This document shows, in pieces, positions 1-7,784 of a stretch of DNA of 64,000 nucleotides (position 1 is the first letter of the stretch; the number at the start of each line of letters is the position of its first letter). The DNA is from Oscillospiraceae bacterium (GTDB lineage: Bacteria > Bacillota > Clostridia > Oscillospirales > Oscillospiraceae), in contig JAFTFT010000027.1 of assembly GCA_017458335.1 (NCBI GenBank), positions 53,826 to 117,825 on the forward strand. The letters are read 5' to 3'. The notes beneath the pieces were generated by a model. The model worked only from the letters and a program-made list of their open reading frames with translations, was not told the origin of the DNA and ran no database searches. The position numbers and the translations under genes were made by a program.

Positions 1-922
1 CTTTACTGCTATTTGCAACTGTAAGTAAACTGCGAACATCCTGATTTATCTCCTCAATTGAGCGATTCGCTTTGGACATCTCGCTGTACAGAATGTATTG
101 ATTATCCTTTATTTGTTCAAGATTGCTCTGAATATTTTCCAGTTTGCCTATAATCAAATTTTGACGGAGCTCTGATTCATATAGATTATAGGCTCCATTT
201 GGCCCTGTTAATTCTGTGCAGCGACCTGATGCAAAATATTCATAAATTGTACTGACTGCTATAAGGTTACGATACTTTGGAAAAATAACATCTAGGTCAT
301 ATAAGTTTTGTAATGTTTCCTTAGAGACTTCCAGCGGAAGTTCAAGTTTTGAAATTTCTGCTTTTGCCTTTGGATATTTATCTATATCTAAATCTCTGCG
401 TCTCTTAGCCTCCTCAAATTCTGCATCATTTTCCGAAATTAACTGCTTGTATTCGACTTGATCCTTCTCGTATTTTTCCCGAAGTCTTTTAACCTGAGAA
501 TCATAATACGATCTTCGGCTTCTGTTTGTCTCTTCAACTTTTTTCTTTCGATTATGTGTAATGGCCCAATACGGAAGAAATAGTATTGCCGCAATGGCAA
601 AACAAGCGCCAAGTGCTTCGGTAAATACTAAGCCCATAACAAAAGCACCAATTGCCAATACGAGAAAGAACACTTCAAAATTCGCCAAAGCGCGCTCCGC
701 AGTAGGTTGAGGAACAGTTGTTGACATATCAACAGGTTTCTTGATATTCGCTCTCCGCGCAGATAAACGCTCTGTTGTCATCTGATAAATATGGTCGGGA
801 CTGTTTAGCTCTAAACTATTTTTTGCTTGTCTGACTGATTCTTCTTGCTGATATACTGATGCTTCAAGTTCTGAAACTGTTTTCAAATATTCCGTAAGTC
901 CCTTAATATCATTGAATTCCAT
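1..922 (-). CDS. Membrane protein with coiled-coil arms, partial at window edge
   Basis: An open frame on the minus strand runs from the ATG at 922 off the left edge (307 codons seen, stop not in window). A GAGGG ribosome binding site at 931-935 sits 8 bases from this ATG; an in-frame ATG at 928 is too close to it. Residues 1-60 are polar and Glu/Gln-rich, residues about 83-101 and 103-120 form two adjacent hydrophobic segments, and residues 122-200 are a charged, heptad-like stretch rich in Lys, Arg and Glu. The downstream neighbour gene ends 11 bases before it, so the two are probably co-transcribed. I do not recognise a family. It belongs to the AT-rich integrated element, so it may serve that element rather than the host. 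Confidence 0.7.
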   Translation of the reverse strand, partial: MEFNDIKGLTEYLKTVSELEASVYQQEESVRQAKNSLELNSPDHIYQMTTERLSARRANIKKPVDMSTTVPQPTAERALANFEVFFLVLAIGAFVMGLVFTEALGACFAIAAILFLPYWAITHNRKKKVEETNRSRRSYYDSQVKRLREKYEKDQVEYKQLISENDAEFEEAKRRRDLDIDKYPKAKAEISKLELPLEVSKETLQNLYDLDVIFPKYRNLIAVSTIYEYFASGRCTELTGPNGAYNLYESELRQNLIIGKLENIQSNLEQIKDNQYILYSEMSKANRSIEEINQDVRSLLTVANSSK

Positions 923-933
923 TTGCATGTCCC

Positions 934-1293
934 TCACAATTTCATCAAATTATTGAATACACTTTTTACGCCTTTATCACAACTTTTCCGCGCGTAATAT
1001 CCCGATTCCCTCTTAAAGACAGGTTTCCCTTTTTGATAATATGTGTAATAATATAGGGGTTCAGGTACTTCTTCACGCATACATGAAGATATCACGATGA
1101 TTTCATCATCTATGGCATCAAGATGATTAGTGATAACAAATGCTTTGAACTCTTCCAAGCCGTCCAGACATTCTTGAGGTGTTTCAAATTCATTAGCAGA
1201 TACACCAAGAGGATAACTATTGCTGTTTGATGGAAAAATTTTGAAAACATATTTGCCGTTGTCTAAGCGAACTATACAGTCTTCTTTCTTCAT
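934..1293 (-). CDS. Small hypothetical protein, possibly DUF1508 (YegP)-like
   Basis: A 119-residue protein with no signal peptide or membrane segment. The N-terminal half (about residues 8-55) has a beta-rich pattern with YVFKIF, then a serine/asparagine turn, LGVSANEF and a helix beginning TPQECLDGLEEFK. That order resembles one YegP-type DUF1508 unit, where a short strand pair is followed by a helix with a conserved Cys-x-x-Gly-Ile-type start, but the match is by eye only. The C-terminal half is Tyr/Lys-rich (YYYTYYQKGK). It is followed closely by the coiled-coil membrane protein gene on the same strand. The gene lies in the AT-rich element. Function unknown. Confidence 0.6.
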   Translation of the reverse strand: MKKEDCIVRLDNGKYVFKIFPSNSNSYPLGVSANEFETPQECLDGLEEFKAFVITNHLDAIDDEIIVISSCMREEVPEPLYYYTYYQKGKPVFKRESGYYARKSCDKGVKSVFNNLMKL

Positions 1294-1376
1294 TCCAATC
1301 TCCCTTCATTTTGATAATAAAAAAGTGCGCAGCCCCAAACGGAACTACGCACGAAAAATACACAACTCCGTTTGCC

Positions 1377-1482
1377 GCGACGCAACTAATGACACTCCTT
1401 GGGAATGCAATAGTGGAGAGTGCATTTTTACCAAAGGTAAAAACGCATTCCCAAGAAGTCATTATTCAGTTGCGTCGCAAGA
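1377..1482. repeat. Long imperfect palindrome, MITE-like
   Basis: Bases from GCGACGCAACT (about 1377) to AGTTGCGTCGC (ending near 1480) form a roughly 105-base imperfect inverted repeat. Matching arm segments include CTTGGGAATGC on the left and GCATTCCCAAG on the right, and the centre holds a second hairpin TTTTTACC-aaa-GGTAAAAA. It lies between the divergent genes at 934-1293 and 1571-1696. It could be a miniature inverted-repeat element, a structured regulatory site or a replication or transfer structure of the integrated element. Confidence 0.6.
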
Positions 1483-1570
1483 TTATAATACCATACTGCT
1501 AGCTGAAACACAACCTTTACTTTTCCTGTTTTTCTGCTAAAATGAACAAAAGAAGGGAGGCGCTGACGCC

Positions 1571-1696
1571 GTGGATATGGAGGAACTTGGCTATTTTATC
1601 TATATGGATTCTATGGAAAAGAAGCAAAAGCAAGAGCAGGAAGAAATGATGCGTGACATTTTCGGCGACAACAGCGAACACGATGAAGATGAATAG
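1571..1696 (+). CDS. Small acidic 41-residue protein
   Basis: A GTG codon at 1571 follows an AGGGAGG ribosome binding site (1554-1560) by 10 bases and opens a 41-codon frame ending with TAG at 1694-1696. The peptide is highly charged: a short start (VDMEELGYFIYMDSM), then a Glu/Gln/Lys-rich helix and an acidic end (EHDEDE). The strong ribosome binding site is the main argument that it is real. An overlapping frame from the ATG at 1542 gives 35 Lys/Arg/Trp-rich residues and looks like a shadow. Small proteins of this kind are common next to integrases on mobile elements, but I cannot assign a function. Confidence 0.5.
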   Translation: MDMEELGYFIYMDSMEKKQKQEQEEMMRDIFGDNSEHDEDE

Positions 1697-1865
1697 CCGC
1701 TTCGCTGTGGTGAAAGCGTGCTTCGCCAGATAATTCCACTACCGTTCTGCTGACCTTTTTTGAAAATACACTTTCAATATGCCTGTATCATTAACAATCG
1801 CGCTGATTGTCTTTTGGAATGTATCATTGTTTTGGAAAGTTCTATCCGAATTCTTCAAAGATGTA

Positions 1866-1901
1866 TAAAAACGATGGAGAGCTGTAAAAAGTCTCTCCAT
1901 C
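1866..1901 (-). terminator. Intrinsic terminator of the integrase gene
   Basis: On the minus strand a 9-bp stem GATGGAGAG / CTCTCCATC (1874-1901) is followed by GTTTTTATAC. It starts 27 bases after the integrase stop codon. Confidence 0.75.
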
Positions 1902-1927
1902 AAGCTTAAAGATGTGCAAAAGATGTA

Positions 1928-2887
1928 TCAAGATGTTCTCATAGGTTTTCTTTTCATAGAAATTCTCTTGGAATTGTTTTTCTGAATTTGCGCAAGAGGG
2001 GAAAACTGGTCATAGTTCTTTGCTATGTCAGCATCAAATATGGCACAGTAGTGTTTCGTCATATCAAGAGTGGAATGACCAAGCAGATGTTGAAGAGTGA
2101 AAGCGTTGCCTCCACAATCCACAAGATACTTTCTGGCAAAGGTATGACGGAACATATGAAGACTTGTTTTCTCTACGCCCCGTTTCCTGTTGTATTTGGC
2201 AATGGAGCATCGTAAGCCGTTTTCAGAAAGTTGCTCTCCAAACTCATTTGGGAACAGATAATCATAATCATTTCCACCACGAATGCGCAAATACTCTTTG
2301 AAGGTTGAGCACAAACTATCACAAAGGGGAATGCTCTGTGATTTCTTGTTCTTTGTGTGGCGTAGATATATGATGCGATTCTGGAGATCTAAGTCTCTGT
2401 TTTTGATGTTTCGGACAGTGGCAGCTCGGCAGCCGTTGTTCAGTAATAGATTGATGATCACCCAATTGCGATATTCTGAAAACTTACAAGTACGTGTGTT
2501 TGGCTTTTTCAAGAGTTTTTCTAATTCATGGTCAGTGTATGTTTCCTTGATCGTTTCTTCGGCTTTATAGAGTGGAATATCAAGATCGACAATTCCTTCC
2601 TCTCTGCACCAAGTGAAAAAAGTTTTCAAAGTCGCTGTGTAGCTTCTTATAGTGTTAGAGGAAAGGTTCGTATCTCGCATGTCGGCAATCATTATCTGCA
2701 AATCTTTTTTGCATAAAAAGTCAATTGGTTTGTTTACGTCAAGGTGCTTGCTGATGGCAGAAAAATGTTGCTCATAAGTGGCAAGCGTCTTGTCAGCAGT
2801 CCCATAAGCCTTCTTCGCCAATAGGAAACTCTTGAATTGATCCCTTATCAGTACGCTTGAATCCATGGTTAGCCTCATTCTTGCCAT
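1928..2887 (-). CDS. Tyrosine recombinase / phage-type integrase
   Basis: A 319-residue site-specific recombinase of the XerC/lambda-integrase superfamily. Residues about 10-105 form the SAM-like core-binding domain (ending IRSYTATLKTFFTWCREEG). The catalytic domain shows the full set: Arg in NNGCRAATVRN, Lys in HTKNKKSQS, His-x-x-Arg in HMFRHTFARKY, the second His in LLGHS and the nucleophilic Tyr in TKHYCAIF. All expected residues are present, so the enzyme should be active. The gene lies beside the 3' end of tRNA-Pro, matching the tRNA preference of many such integrases; the element it mobilises extends left. ATG 2887 is the first start of the frame; in-frame downstream ATGs (MRLTM) are possible. 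Confidence 0.93.
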   Translation of the reverse strand: MARMRLTMDSSVLIRDQFKSFLLAKKAYGTADKTLATYEQHFSAISKHLDVNKPIDFLCKKDLQIMIADMRDTNLSSNTIRSYTATLKTFFTWCREEGIVDLDIPLYKAEETIKETYTDHELEKLLKKPNTRTCKFSEYRNWVIINLLLNNGCRAATVRNIKNRDLDLQNRIIYLRHTKNKKSQSIPLCDSLCSTFKEYLRIRGGNDYDYLFPNEFGEQLSENGLRCSIAKYNRKRGVEKTSLHMFRHTFARKYLVDCGGNAFTLQHLLGHSTLDMTKHYCAIFDADIAKNYDQFSPLAQIQKNNSKRISMKRKPMRTS

Positions 2888-2934
2888 AACCGATTTCCTC
2901 CCATAAACAGGCGCTTCTCGCCATTTTCAGGCAT

Positions 2935-2990
2935 AAAAAACAGCACGCTTGAATCCTCCTTTTTCTTCAAAATTCAAGAGTGCTGTTTTT
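2935..2990. terminator. Strong bidirectional hairpin between tRNA-Pro and integrase
   Basis: Arms 2935-2954 and 2972-2990 pair over about 19 bp with one mismatch, each arm ending in a run of A or T (AAAAAACAGCAC on the left, GTGCTGTTTTT on the right). It can end transcription in both directions and insulates the integrase promoter from the tRNA transcript. Confidence 0.75.
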
Positions 2991-3000
2991 CATAAGAGCA

Positions 3001-3037
3001 TAAAAAGAAAACGCTGAAATCATTCGCGATTTCAGCG
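3001..3037 (-). terminator. Terminator of the tRNA-Pro gene
   Basis: A perfect 10-bp stem (CGCTGAAATC / GATTTCAGCG, 3012-3037) with a 6-base loop lies four bases after the tRNA CCA end and is followed on the minus strand by TTTTCTTTTTA. Confidence 0.85.
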
Positions 3038-3040
3038 TTT

Positions 3041-3117
3041 TGGTCCGAGTGACTGGATTTGAACCAGCGGCCTCTTGAACCCCATTCAAGCGCGCTACCA
3101 TCTGCGCTACACCCGGA
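3041..3117 (-). tRNA. tRNA-Pro (anticodon GGG)
   Basis: Read on the minus strand, the 77-base segment begins TCCGGGT and ends ACTCGGACCA, a 7-bp acceptor stem (one G-U pair) plus encoded CCA. The anticodon stem CTTGA/TCAAG encloses the loop ATGGGGT, giving anticodon GGG for the CCC proline codon. The T loop GTTCAAATCC is standard. It has its own promoter (3149-3177) and terminator. It is the likely insertion target of the neighbouring integrase. Confidence 0.96.
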
Positions 3118-3148
3118 TACTCGGGCTGCCATTTCCGACAGCCCAAAT

Positions 3149-3177
3149 ATAATAGCACAATTTGAAACGTATTGCAA
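3149..3177 (-). promoter_or_regulatory. Sigma-A promoter of tRNA-Pro
   Basis: On the minus strand TTGCAA (3172-3177) and TATTAT (3149-3154) are separated by exactly 17 bases, 31 bases upstream of the mature tRNA. Confidence 0.75.
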
Positions 3178-3207
3178 TAGAAAAATTCTGATTCCTGAAA
3201 AAATCGC

Positions 3208-3816
3208 TTAAATTTCCGGCAGGACGATATATCCGTCGGCATTGATGGTGACTCCATTGCTTCCGGCGCCTGAAGCGTTCGGCATCGTATTCGGCACTGC
3301 ACCCAGAGCTGGTGCTCCGTCTACGGCAGGAATCTCATATTCCCGCATTTTGAGTCCGGATCCGGAGGCCGTGATTTCCGGGCCGGGTGTCGGTGCAGGC
3401 GTGGGGGTAGGCGTGGGAGTAGGCGTAGGCGTGGGAGTAGGCGTAGGCGTGGGGGTAGGTGTCGGCGTCGGAGTGGGCGACGGCGTGGGAGTAGGAGTAG
3501 GCGTCGGCACAGGTGTCGGTGTGGACTCCCAAATCGGCGTACTCACCGGTGTTGGAGTCGGTGTCGGCGTGGGGGTAGGGGTAGGCGTAGCTGTTGGCGT
3601 AGGTGTTGGTGTTGGTGTCGGTGTAGGCGTAGGTGTCGGTGAAGCGGATGGAGCCGGCGTGACAGTCGGCGAGGGTAAGACGGTCGGCGATACGGTGACA
3701 ACAGGCGTCGGAGATGTTGCCGGAACTTCAGATGCCCGATGACGAAGCAGCATGACCAGCAGGAGAATCAGCACCAGCACAACAACCGCACAGAGAAGGA
3801 TGGTCTTCTTTTTCAT
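3208..3816 (-). CDS. Membrane-anchored Pro-Thr repeat protein
   Basis: A 202-residue protein: short basic start (MKKKT), one hydrophobic helix at about residues 5-24, then roughly 115 residues made almost wholly of alternating Pro and Thr, with a few Ser, Val and Ala breaks, and a non-repetitive end of about 55 residues (from PGPEITASG) with Gly/Asn-rich sequence. The helix is followed by RHR, so it may act as an N-terminal anchor rather than a cleaved signal. The repeat would be an extended, rigid spacer through the cell wall. The DNA is a long run of GT-rich 6-base units, liable to slippage. The start follows GGGAGG by about 8 bases. Function unknown. Confidence 0.75.
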   Translation of the reverse strand: MKKKTILLCAVVVLVLILLLVMLLRHRASEVPATSPTPVVTVSPTVLPSPTVTPAPSASPTPTPTPTPTPTPTPTATPTPTPTPTPTPTPVSTPIWESTPTPVPTPTPTPTPSPTPTPTPTPTPTPTPTPTPTPTPTPTPAPTPGPEITASGSGLKMREYEIPAVDGAPALGAVPNTMPNASGAGSNGVTINADGYIVLPEI

Positions 3817-3860
3817 TCACATGTCCTCCCGAAGCATTCCGGATTTGGACGGCTAACGGA

Positions 3861-5462
3861 TTAATTAGCCTGCTTCAGCGCGTCTGAGGCTTTGTAATAG
3901 TGATACAGCGCGGCCATGGCATTGACCATTTCGCCGCTCGAAGCTTCGCTTTCCAGACAGGCTTTGACATAGGAAAGAGCGGAGAGCTGTACGGTCATGG
4001 GCTCGGCGCCCTCAGTTTGAATTACAATGTGATGCGTATTGCCCAGCCGATCCGCGGAGATGGCCGGAATGACGATCCGGTACCGGCCGTCCGCCTCCTG
4101 CGTCACGGGAACGGAGGCGTTGTCCAGAAGAGCACTGACGGTACCGCTGTAACTCTCTGCAGGAGTCACATAGAGATAGACGGAAGTCACGGAGTCGAGA
4201 ATCAGAGAGCAGGAAACGGAGCGGATGTTCCGGTTCCGGCCGCGCAGGAACTCCTGATCCGAGAGGGCTTTCAGGATGTCAGCGATCTGCTCCTCGGAAT
4301 AGGATTCGGTGAAGTAAGTCGACATGCGGGTGTGGTCCGCGAATACGGTACGATTTTCAAGCTTGGAGAGGAAGACCTGGGAATGGTAACCATAGTCCAG
4401 CAGAGCGCGGGCGAGGGTTTTCACCTCGTCAGTGATCTCGTCACTGCCGATCAGGGCGTTGAGGTAGCCTTCTGCAGTAAAGACCTCTGAAACGGTCTGT
4501 TCTGTGTTGCCCACGCGGTAATGGTAGACCGCCGTGATCTCATCCGCCAGCTGCAGGGCATTCAGACTGCAGGTAAAGCCGTAGCAGCCGCTGCCGCCCA
4601 GATCGGTATCGGACGGATCAAAGGGATCCTGAACGGTTTTACCATTGACCGTAAAGTCCATATAGCTGTCGGAATAGTCGGCTCCGTCAAACACGGGCAG
4701 ATCCAGGAAGAAGTTCAGACCCAGCTCACCGCCGAGAACCAGAGAGTGGGTGGCAAAGGCCGGCCGGGGAGCTTCTTTGAAGGAGGCAGAGACGGTCACA
4801 TCGCCTCGGGGCATTTCGAAAGAGGCTGCAGCGCCCTCCATGGAGAACGGAACTGCGGTGTCGCCCTGCATCACCTGCAGCGCGTCGAGGACATAATTCT
4901 CAGCCGGAACCACCGTCACAGTCACCAAATCATGCACCGCCGCGTCGGAAGAGGAGAGCGTGACGCTGCCATTGAGCATCGAAGGATCCGGAATGATGCT
5001 ATAGCGGTCGGGGTAGACGGGGATCACATAGGAATTCTCGCGGTTGAAGCCTGTCTCACTCTGGCCGCCGACACTCACGAGAGAGCCCGTGTCCAGAACG
5101 ACGGAAACAGGTTCGGCGGGGCCGTAGTCGGAGCTGTCGCTCTGGCTGCGCCGGATTACGGCGTCTGCGTAAGCCGCTGTCCCGGCAAGATCAAAAGCGG
5201 CGATGCCGGTTTCGTCTGTCACGACTGCAGCGGCGACCTCGCCGGACGGCAGGACAAGCTCCAGAGAAAGATTGCCCACGGCGATATTGCCCGGGGTAAC
5301 GGCCATGACCCAGAGCGTCGGATATTCCGGGGCGCTCTGCGGGATTTCGACTTCAGCGGTCTCAAGCTCGTTCTCCGCCAGCGCCCCGACCGAAAACAGG
5401 CCGGCGAGCACCAGCAGGCAGATGACAAGCGAAAGAAGTCTCCGGACAGAAGATTGTTTCAT
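3861..5462 (-). CDS. Secreted protein with an InlB-B-like repeat domain
   Basis: A 533-residue exported protein. Residues 1-29 are a classical signal peptide ending VGALA. Residues about 45-150 look like a carboxypeptidase-regulatory-type beta sandwich (PSGEVAAAVVTDETG, then FDLAG). Residues about 155-230 fit a bacterial divergent InlB-type repeat, ending ASFEMPRGDVTVSASF. The remaining 300 residues are a domain I have seen only as an unnamed extracellular region of Clostridial proteins, with GLNFFLDLP, a CYGF-type Cys pair and a helical end (AMAALYHYYKASDALKQ). There is no sorting signal or C-terminal helix, so it is probably released or wall-associated. The GGAGGG site before ATG 5462 supports the start. 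It lies between a GH25 lysozyme and the Pro-Thr protein, all on the minus strand. Confidence 0.75.
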   Translation of the reverse strand: MKQSSVRRLLSLVICLLVLAGLFSVGALAENELETAEVEIPQSAPEYPTLWVMAVTPGNIAVGNLSLELVLPSGEVAAAVVTDETGIAAFDLAGTAAYADAVIRRSQSDSSDYGPAEPVSVVLDTGSLVSVGGQSETGFNRENSYVIPVYPDRYSIIPDPSMLNGSVTLSSSDAAVHDLVTVTVVPAENYVLDALQVMQGDTAVPFSMEGAAASFEMPRGDVTVSASFKEAPRPAFATHSLVLGGELGLNFFLDLPVFDGADYSDSYMDFTVNGKTVQDPFDPSDTDLGGSGCYGFTCSLNALQLADEITAVYHYRVGNTEQTVSEVFTAEGYLNALIGSDEITDEVKTLARALLDYGYHSQVFLSKLENRTVFADHTRMSTYFTESYSEEQIADILKALSDQEFLRGRNRNIRSVSCSLILDSVTSVYLYVTPAESYSGTVSALLDNASVPVTQEADGRYRIVIPAISADRLGNTHHIVIQTEGAEPMTVQLSALSYVKACLESEASSGEMVNAMAALYHYYKASDALKQAN

Positions 5463-5522
5463 CTTTGTACCCTCCGATCTTAAATGATGTTGTTTTAACC
5501 CATCCGCAGCGCGGACAGGGAC

Positions 5523-6374
5523 TTACTTTCTCACAAAGCGCAGATTCAGATCCGCATTTCCGGTCACACCGGGGATCGAGGCCTCAAAGCTGCACTGCCA
5601 GAAGTCGCAGGCATAATAGTAGTCGGGAAAATCACCGGGGACAGACACCCAGAAGGCATAGTCCGTCAGACGGGAGAGGTCAAAGCCGTAGTAACCCAGG
5701 TAGCGGTTGAAGTAGACGCCGGCGTCATAACCCGCATTCTCAATGGTACGGCAGAAGGCCACCGCGCAGTCGGTCAGCGTCAGATCGCCCAGACCGGTGG
5801 TGCGGGCCTGTTCTTCGTCGATTTTCTCCCAGTCAAAGATGACCGGCAGATTCACACGGAAGCCCCGGAGATGATCGATGACAAACTCGGCTTCTTCGAT
5901 GGCTTCGCTGACGTTGGTTGCCTGAGAAAAAAAGTAGACGCCGGTATCCAGTCCGGCGGCAGAGGCCCCGGACAAATTGGTCTCAAACCAGGGATCCAGA
6001 AAGAGCCCGCCCTCGGTGTAGCCGCGGTAACCCAGACGGACGTAAGCAAAGTCCAGAACCTGGGCGGCAGCGTTCCAGTTGACTTCCCATTGATGTTCTG
6101 AGGTGTCGATCCCCAGATAGGTGGTGTAGTCCGAACCGGTATAGGTCGGAATACCGTCCACGGTCCGGAAGTCATCCGGCTTCAGCGTACTCACCGGGAC
6201 GTTTTCAAACGGCGTTATCCAGACCATGTCGAACCCGTCGTTCAGATAGACCTGCCCGGCATGCTCATCCGGTTTCGGTTCCGGGAGGGTCATCCGGATG
6301 ATGCCGATCAGTGCGATGATCAACGCGGCGCCGATCACAAGATACCTCAGTTTTCCGGGACGTCTTCTTCTCAT
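5523..6374 (-). CDS. GH25 lysozyme-like muramidase, membrane-anchored
   Basis: A 283-residue protein that should hydrolyse the N-acetylmuramyl linkage of peptidoglycan outside the cell. A basic start (MRRRRPGKLR) and a hydrophobic helix at about residues 11-26 form an N-terminal anchor. Residues about 85-280 are the GH25 barrel: LGIDTSEHQ with Asp90, and FDWEK with Asp181 and Glu183, the conserved acidic residues of the family; GVYFFSQA and GVYFNRYL are family-like strand motifs. A good ribosome binding site (GGAGG) precedes ATG 6374. It is divergent from the NTPase gene at 6503. Role is probably cell-wall turnover; a lysin-type role cannot be excluded. Confidence 0.88.
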   Translation of the reverse strand: MRRRRPGKLRYLVIGAALIIALIGIIRMTLPEPKPDEHAGQVYLNDGFDMVWITPFENVPVSTLKPDDFRTVDGIPTYTGSDYTTYLGIDTSEHQWEVNWNAAAQVLDFAYVRLGYRGYTEGGLFLDPWFETNLSGASAAGLDTGVYFFSQATNVSEAIEEAEFVIDHLRGFRVNLPVIFDWEKIDEEQARTTGLGDLTLTDCAVAFCRTIENAGYDAGVYFNRYLGYYGFDLSRLTDYAFWVSVPGDFPDYYYACDFWQCSFEASIPGVTGNADLNLRFVRK

Positions 6375-6502
6375 GCTTTCCTCCGAGTGTATCCGCCGTT
6401 TTCCATTTGACGGATCCGAACGAATCCATTATAATACAAAGAAACAGAAAGACGCAAGTGGGCAATCGAAAGATTCGGGAGCGTCTGACCGGAGGCGAGA
6501 CA

Positions 6503-7111
6503 ATGAAGCGACATCTGTTCCTGAGCGGACCGGCCTTCTGCGGGAAAAGCCGGCTGATCCGGGAGCAGCTCGGCAGCAGCCTGCAGAACGCCGGAGGCTT
6601 CTGCACGGAGCTCTGCAAAGCGCCGGACGGAAGCGTGCTCGGCTGTGCCATGATCCCGACTGCCGCGGCAGGCGGTGTTGAGGGGCTGGAGCAGGAGCTG
6701 TTTCTCAATATGAGGAGCTTTCCGCCCGCGCACGACAGCGAGGTGTTTCGCGGACTTGGCGTCCGGCTGCTGGATGAGGCGGCCTGGTACCCCTTCGCGG
6801 TGCTGGACGAGATCGGCGGGATCGACCTGATCATTCCGCAGTTTCGTGTTGCACTGGAAAGCCTTCTGGCCTCGGAGCTGCCGATTCTCGGTGTGGTTAA
6901 GAGCAGAGAAGACAGCGAGCAGATGCGGCGCCTCCTCGGTCCGGGATCCCGTTTCACGGCGTTCTCCGAGCGGCTTTTTGAGCAGCTGGCCGGAGACCCG
7001 GAGACGGAACTGCTCTTCATCACGGATGACGCGGAGAGAGAAGCCGCGGACGCGGTTACGGCCTGGATTGCAGAATATGCGGCGCTGCCGGGCTTTCAGA
7101 ACAGACTATGA
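6503..7111 (+). CDS. THEP1-like nucleoside-triphosphatase
   Basis: A 202-residue P-loop NTPase. Walker A is GPAFCGKS (residues 9-16) and the Walker B region is AVLDEIGGIDL, the pattern of the NTPase_1/THEP1 family, where Glu follows the Asp. The C-terminal part (SREDSEQMRRLL, FSERLFEQLAG) is helical. ATG 6503 is preferred because GGAGG lies 8 bases before it and Walker A then sits near the N terminus as in the family; the frame is open back to 6407. The stop overlaps the next ATG by 4 bases, so NTPase and CsoR-type repressor should be translated together. Natural substrate is unknown. Confidence 0.75.
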   Translation: MKRHLFLSGPAFCGKSRLIREQLGSSLQNAGGFCTELCKAPDGSVLGCAMIPTAAAGGVEGLEQELFLNMRSFPPAHDSEVFRGLGVRLLDEAAWYPFAVLDEIGGIDLIIPQFRVALESLLASELPILGVVKSREDSEQMRRLLGPGSRFTAFSERLFEQLAGDPETELLFITDDAEREAADAVTAWIAEYAALPGFQNRL

Positions 7112-7539
7112 TACAGAAATCGGGCGATCAAATGGAAACGAAACCCAATATACCGATGGAAGAAGCGCTTCCGGAGGGCTATCACCGCCACGCGGACGGC
7201 ACGGTGCACTGCCACCGGCATCTGGAGGACGGAAGCATCTCACCGGAGCATGAACATGACCATGCGCACGGACACGGCCATACCCATACCCAGACCAAGG
7301 CGGTGGTAAATCGGCTCGCCCGGGCCATCGGACATCTGGAATCGGTCAAAAGCATGGTGGAGAACGGGCGGGACTGCACGGAGGTGCTGATCCAGCTGGC
7401 CGCAGTGCGATCTGCGCTCAGCAGCACGGCGAAGGTTATCCTGAAGGACCATCTGGAGCACTGCATCAGCGAGGACGGGGCCAACACCGAAGAACAGCTG
7501 CGCGCCCTGAACGACGCCATCGACAAGTTTATGCAGTGA
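7108..7539 (+). CDS. CsoR-family metal-sensing repressor with His-rich N terminus
   Basis: A 143-residue protein. Residues about 64-143 are the all-helical CsoR/RcnR domain with the copper ligand set Cys90, His115 and Cys119 (RDC, then DHLEHC). This set is the Cu(I)-type one of CsoR; FrmR/CstR members lack parts of it. Residues 25-62 hold about a dozen histidines in an acidic stretch (HEHDHAHGHGHTH), plus a Cys among histidines at 33-38, unlike the short N termini of typical CsoR. This could be an extra metal-binding tail. No copper exporter is next to it; the only partner in view is the NTPase, overlapped by 4 bases. An internal ATG at 7132 would give a slightly shorter form with the same tail. 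Confidence 0.85.
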   Translation: MIQKSGDQMETKPNIPMEEALPEGYHRHADGTVHCHRHLEDGSISPEHEHDHAHGHGHTHTQTKAVVNRLARAIGHLESVKSMVENGRDCTEVLIQLAAVRSALSSTAKVILKDHLEHCISEDGANTEEQLRALNDAIDKFMQ

Positions 7540-7553
7540 GCTGTTCTCAATAA

Positions 7554-7582
7554 AAAACGCCCTCCGGATTTCTCCGGAGGGC
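7554..7582 (-). terminator. Terminator of the 6S-like RNA
   Basis: A stem GCCCTCCGGA / TCCGGAGGGC (7559-7582) is followed on the minus strand by GTTTTTTATT. It lies just after the convergent CsoR gene and may also slow read-through from that side. Confidence 0.85.
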
Positions 7583-7770
7583 GCCCGCTTATGCCGTGCC
7601 GGCCCATAGGTAACCTGCACAAAAGAGCAGGTGGGTTGCCTAAGTTCTGTTTCACTGCTTCCAACTTCCGGGACAAGTCTCCGGGAGGCCTGCAATCCGC
7701 AGATTCAAATCAGCATCCCTTATAAGAGATGTGGGTTTCATGGGCCGTGAAGTCTGAAAAGACTACACGG
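7583..7770 (-). ncRNA. ssrS: Probable 6S RNA
   Basis: The 188-base gap between DUF1292 (ends 7785) and the terminator has no open frame but strong structure. On the minus strand GGCCCAT near the 5' end pairs with ATGGGCC near the 3' end, closing a long irregular stem; a 3'-half segment reads ACTTAGGCAACCCACCTGC and is followed by a CCTGC/GCAGG hairpin, a layout I associate with Firmicutes 6S RNA. A hairpin CCGTG...CACGG marks the 5' end. 6S RNA binds the sigma-A RNA polymerase holoenzyme and mimics an open promoter. Ends are estimated. If not 6S, it is another structured RNA. Confidence 0.68.
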
Positions 7771-7784
7771 ACACAGCAGAAAAA

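Larger units (their letters stand above)
1..3040. mobile_element. End of an integrated element at tRNA-Pro
   Basis: The stretch from the window edge to the 3' end of the tRNA-Pro gene differs from the rest: bases 1-60 contain 22 G or C, whereas a core sample at 15781-15840 contains 35 of 60. It carries a tyrosine integrase next to the tRNA 3' end and small unknown proteins, the usual layout of an integrative element inserted into a tRNA gene. The outer end, and the second attachment site, lie left of the window. The exact junction is not visible; it is placed at the tRNA 3' end by convention for tRNA-targeting integrases. It could be an ICE, IME or prophage; no conjugation or capsid gene is in view. 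Confidence 0.6.

Noticed and set aside
3242-3742. Val/Gly repeat frame on the plus strand
   Set aside because: It is the complement of the Pro-Thr repeat; the minus-strand frame has a signal helix and ribosome binding site.
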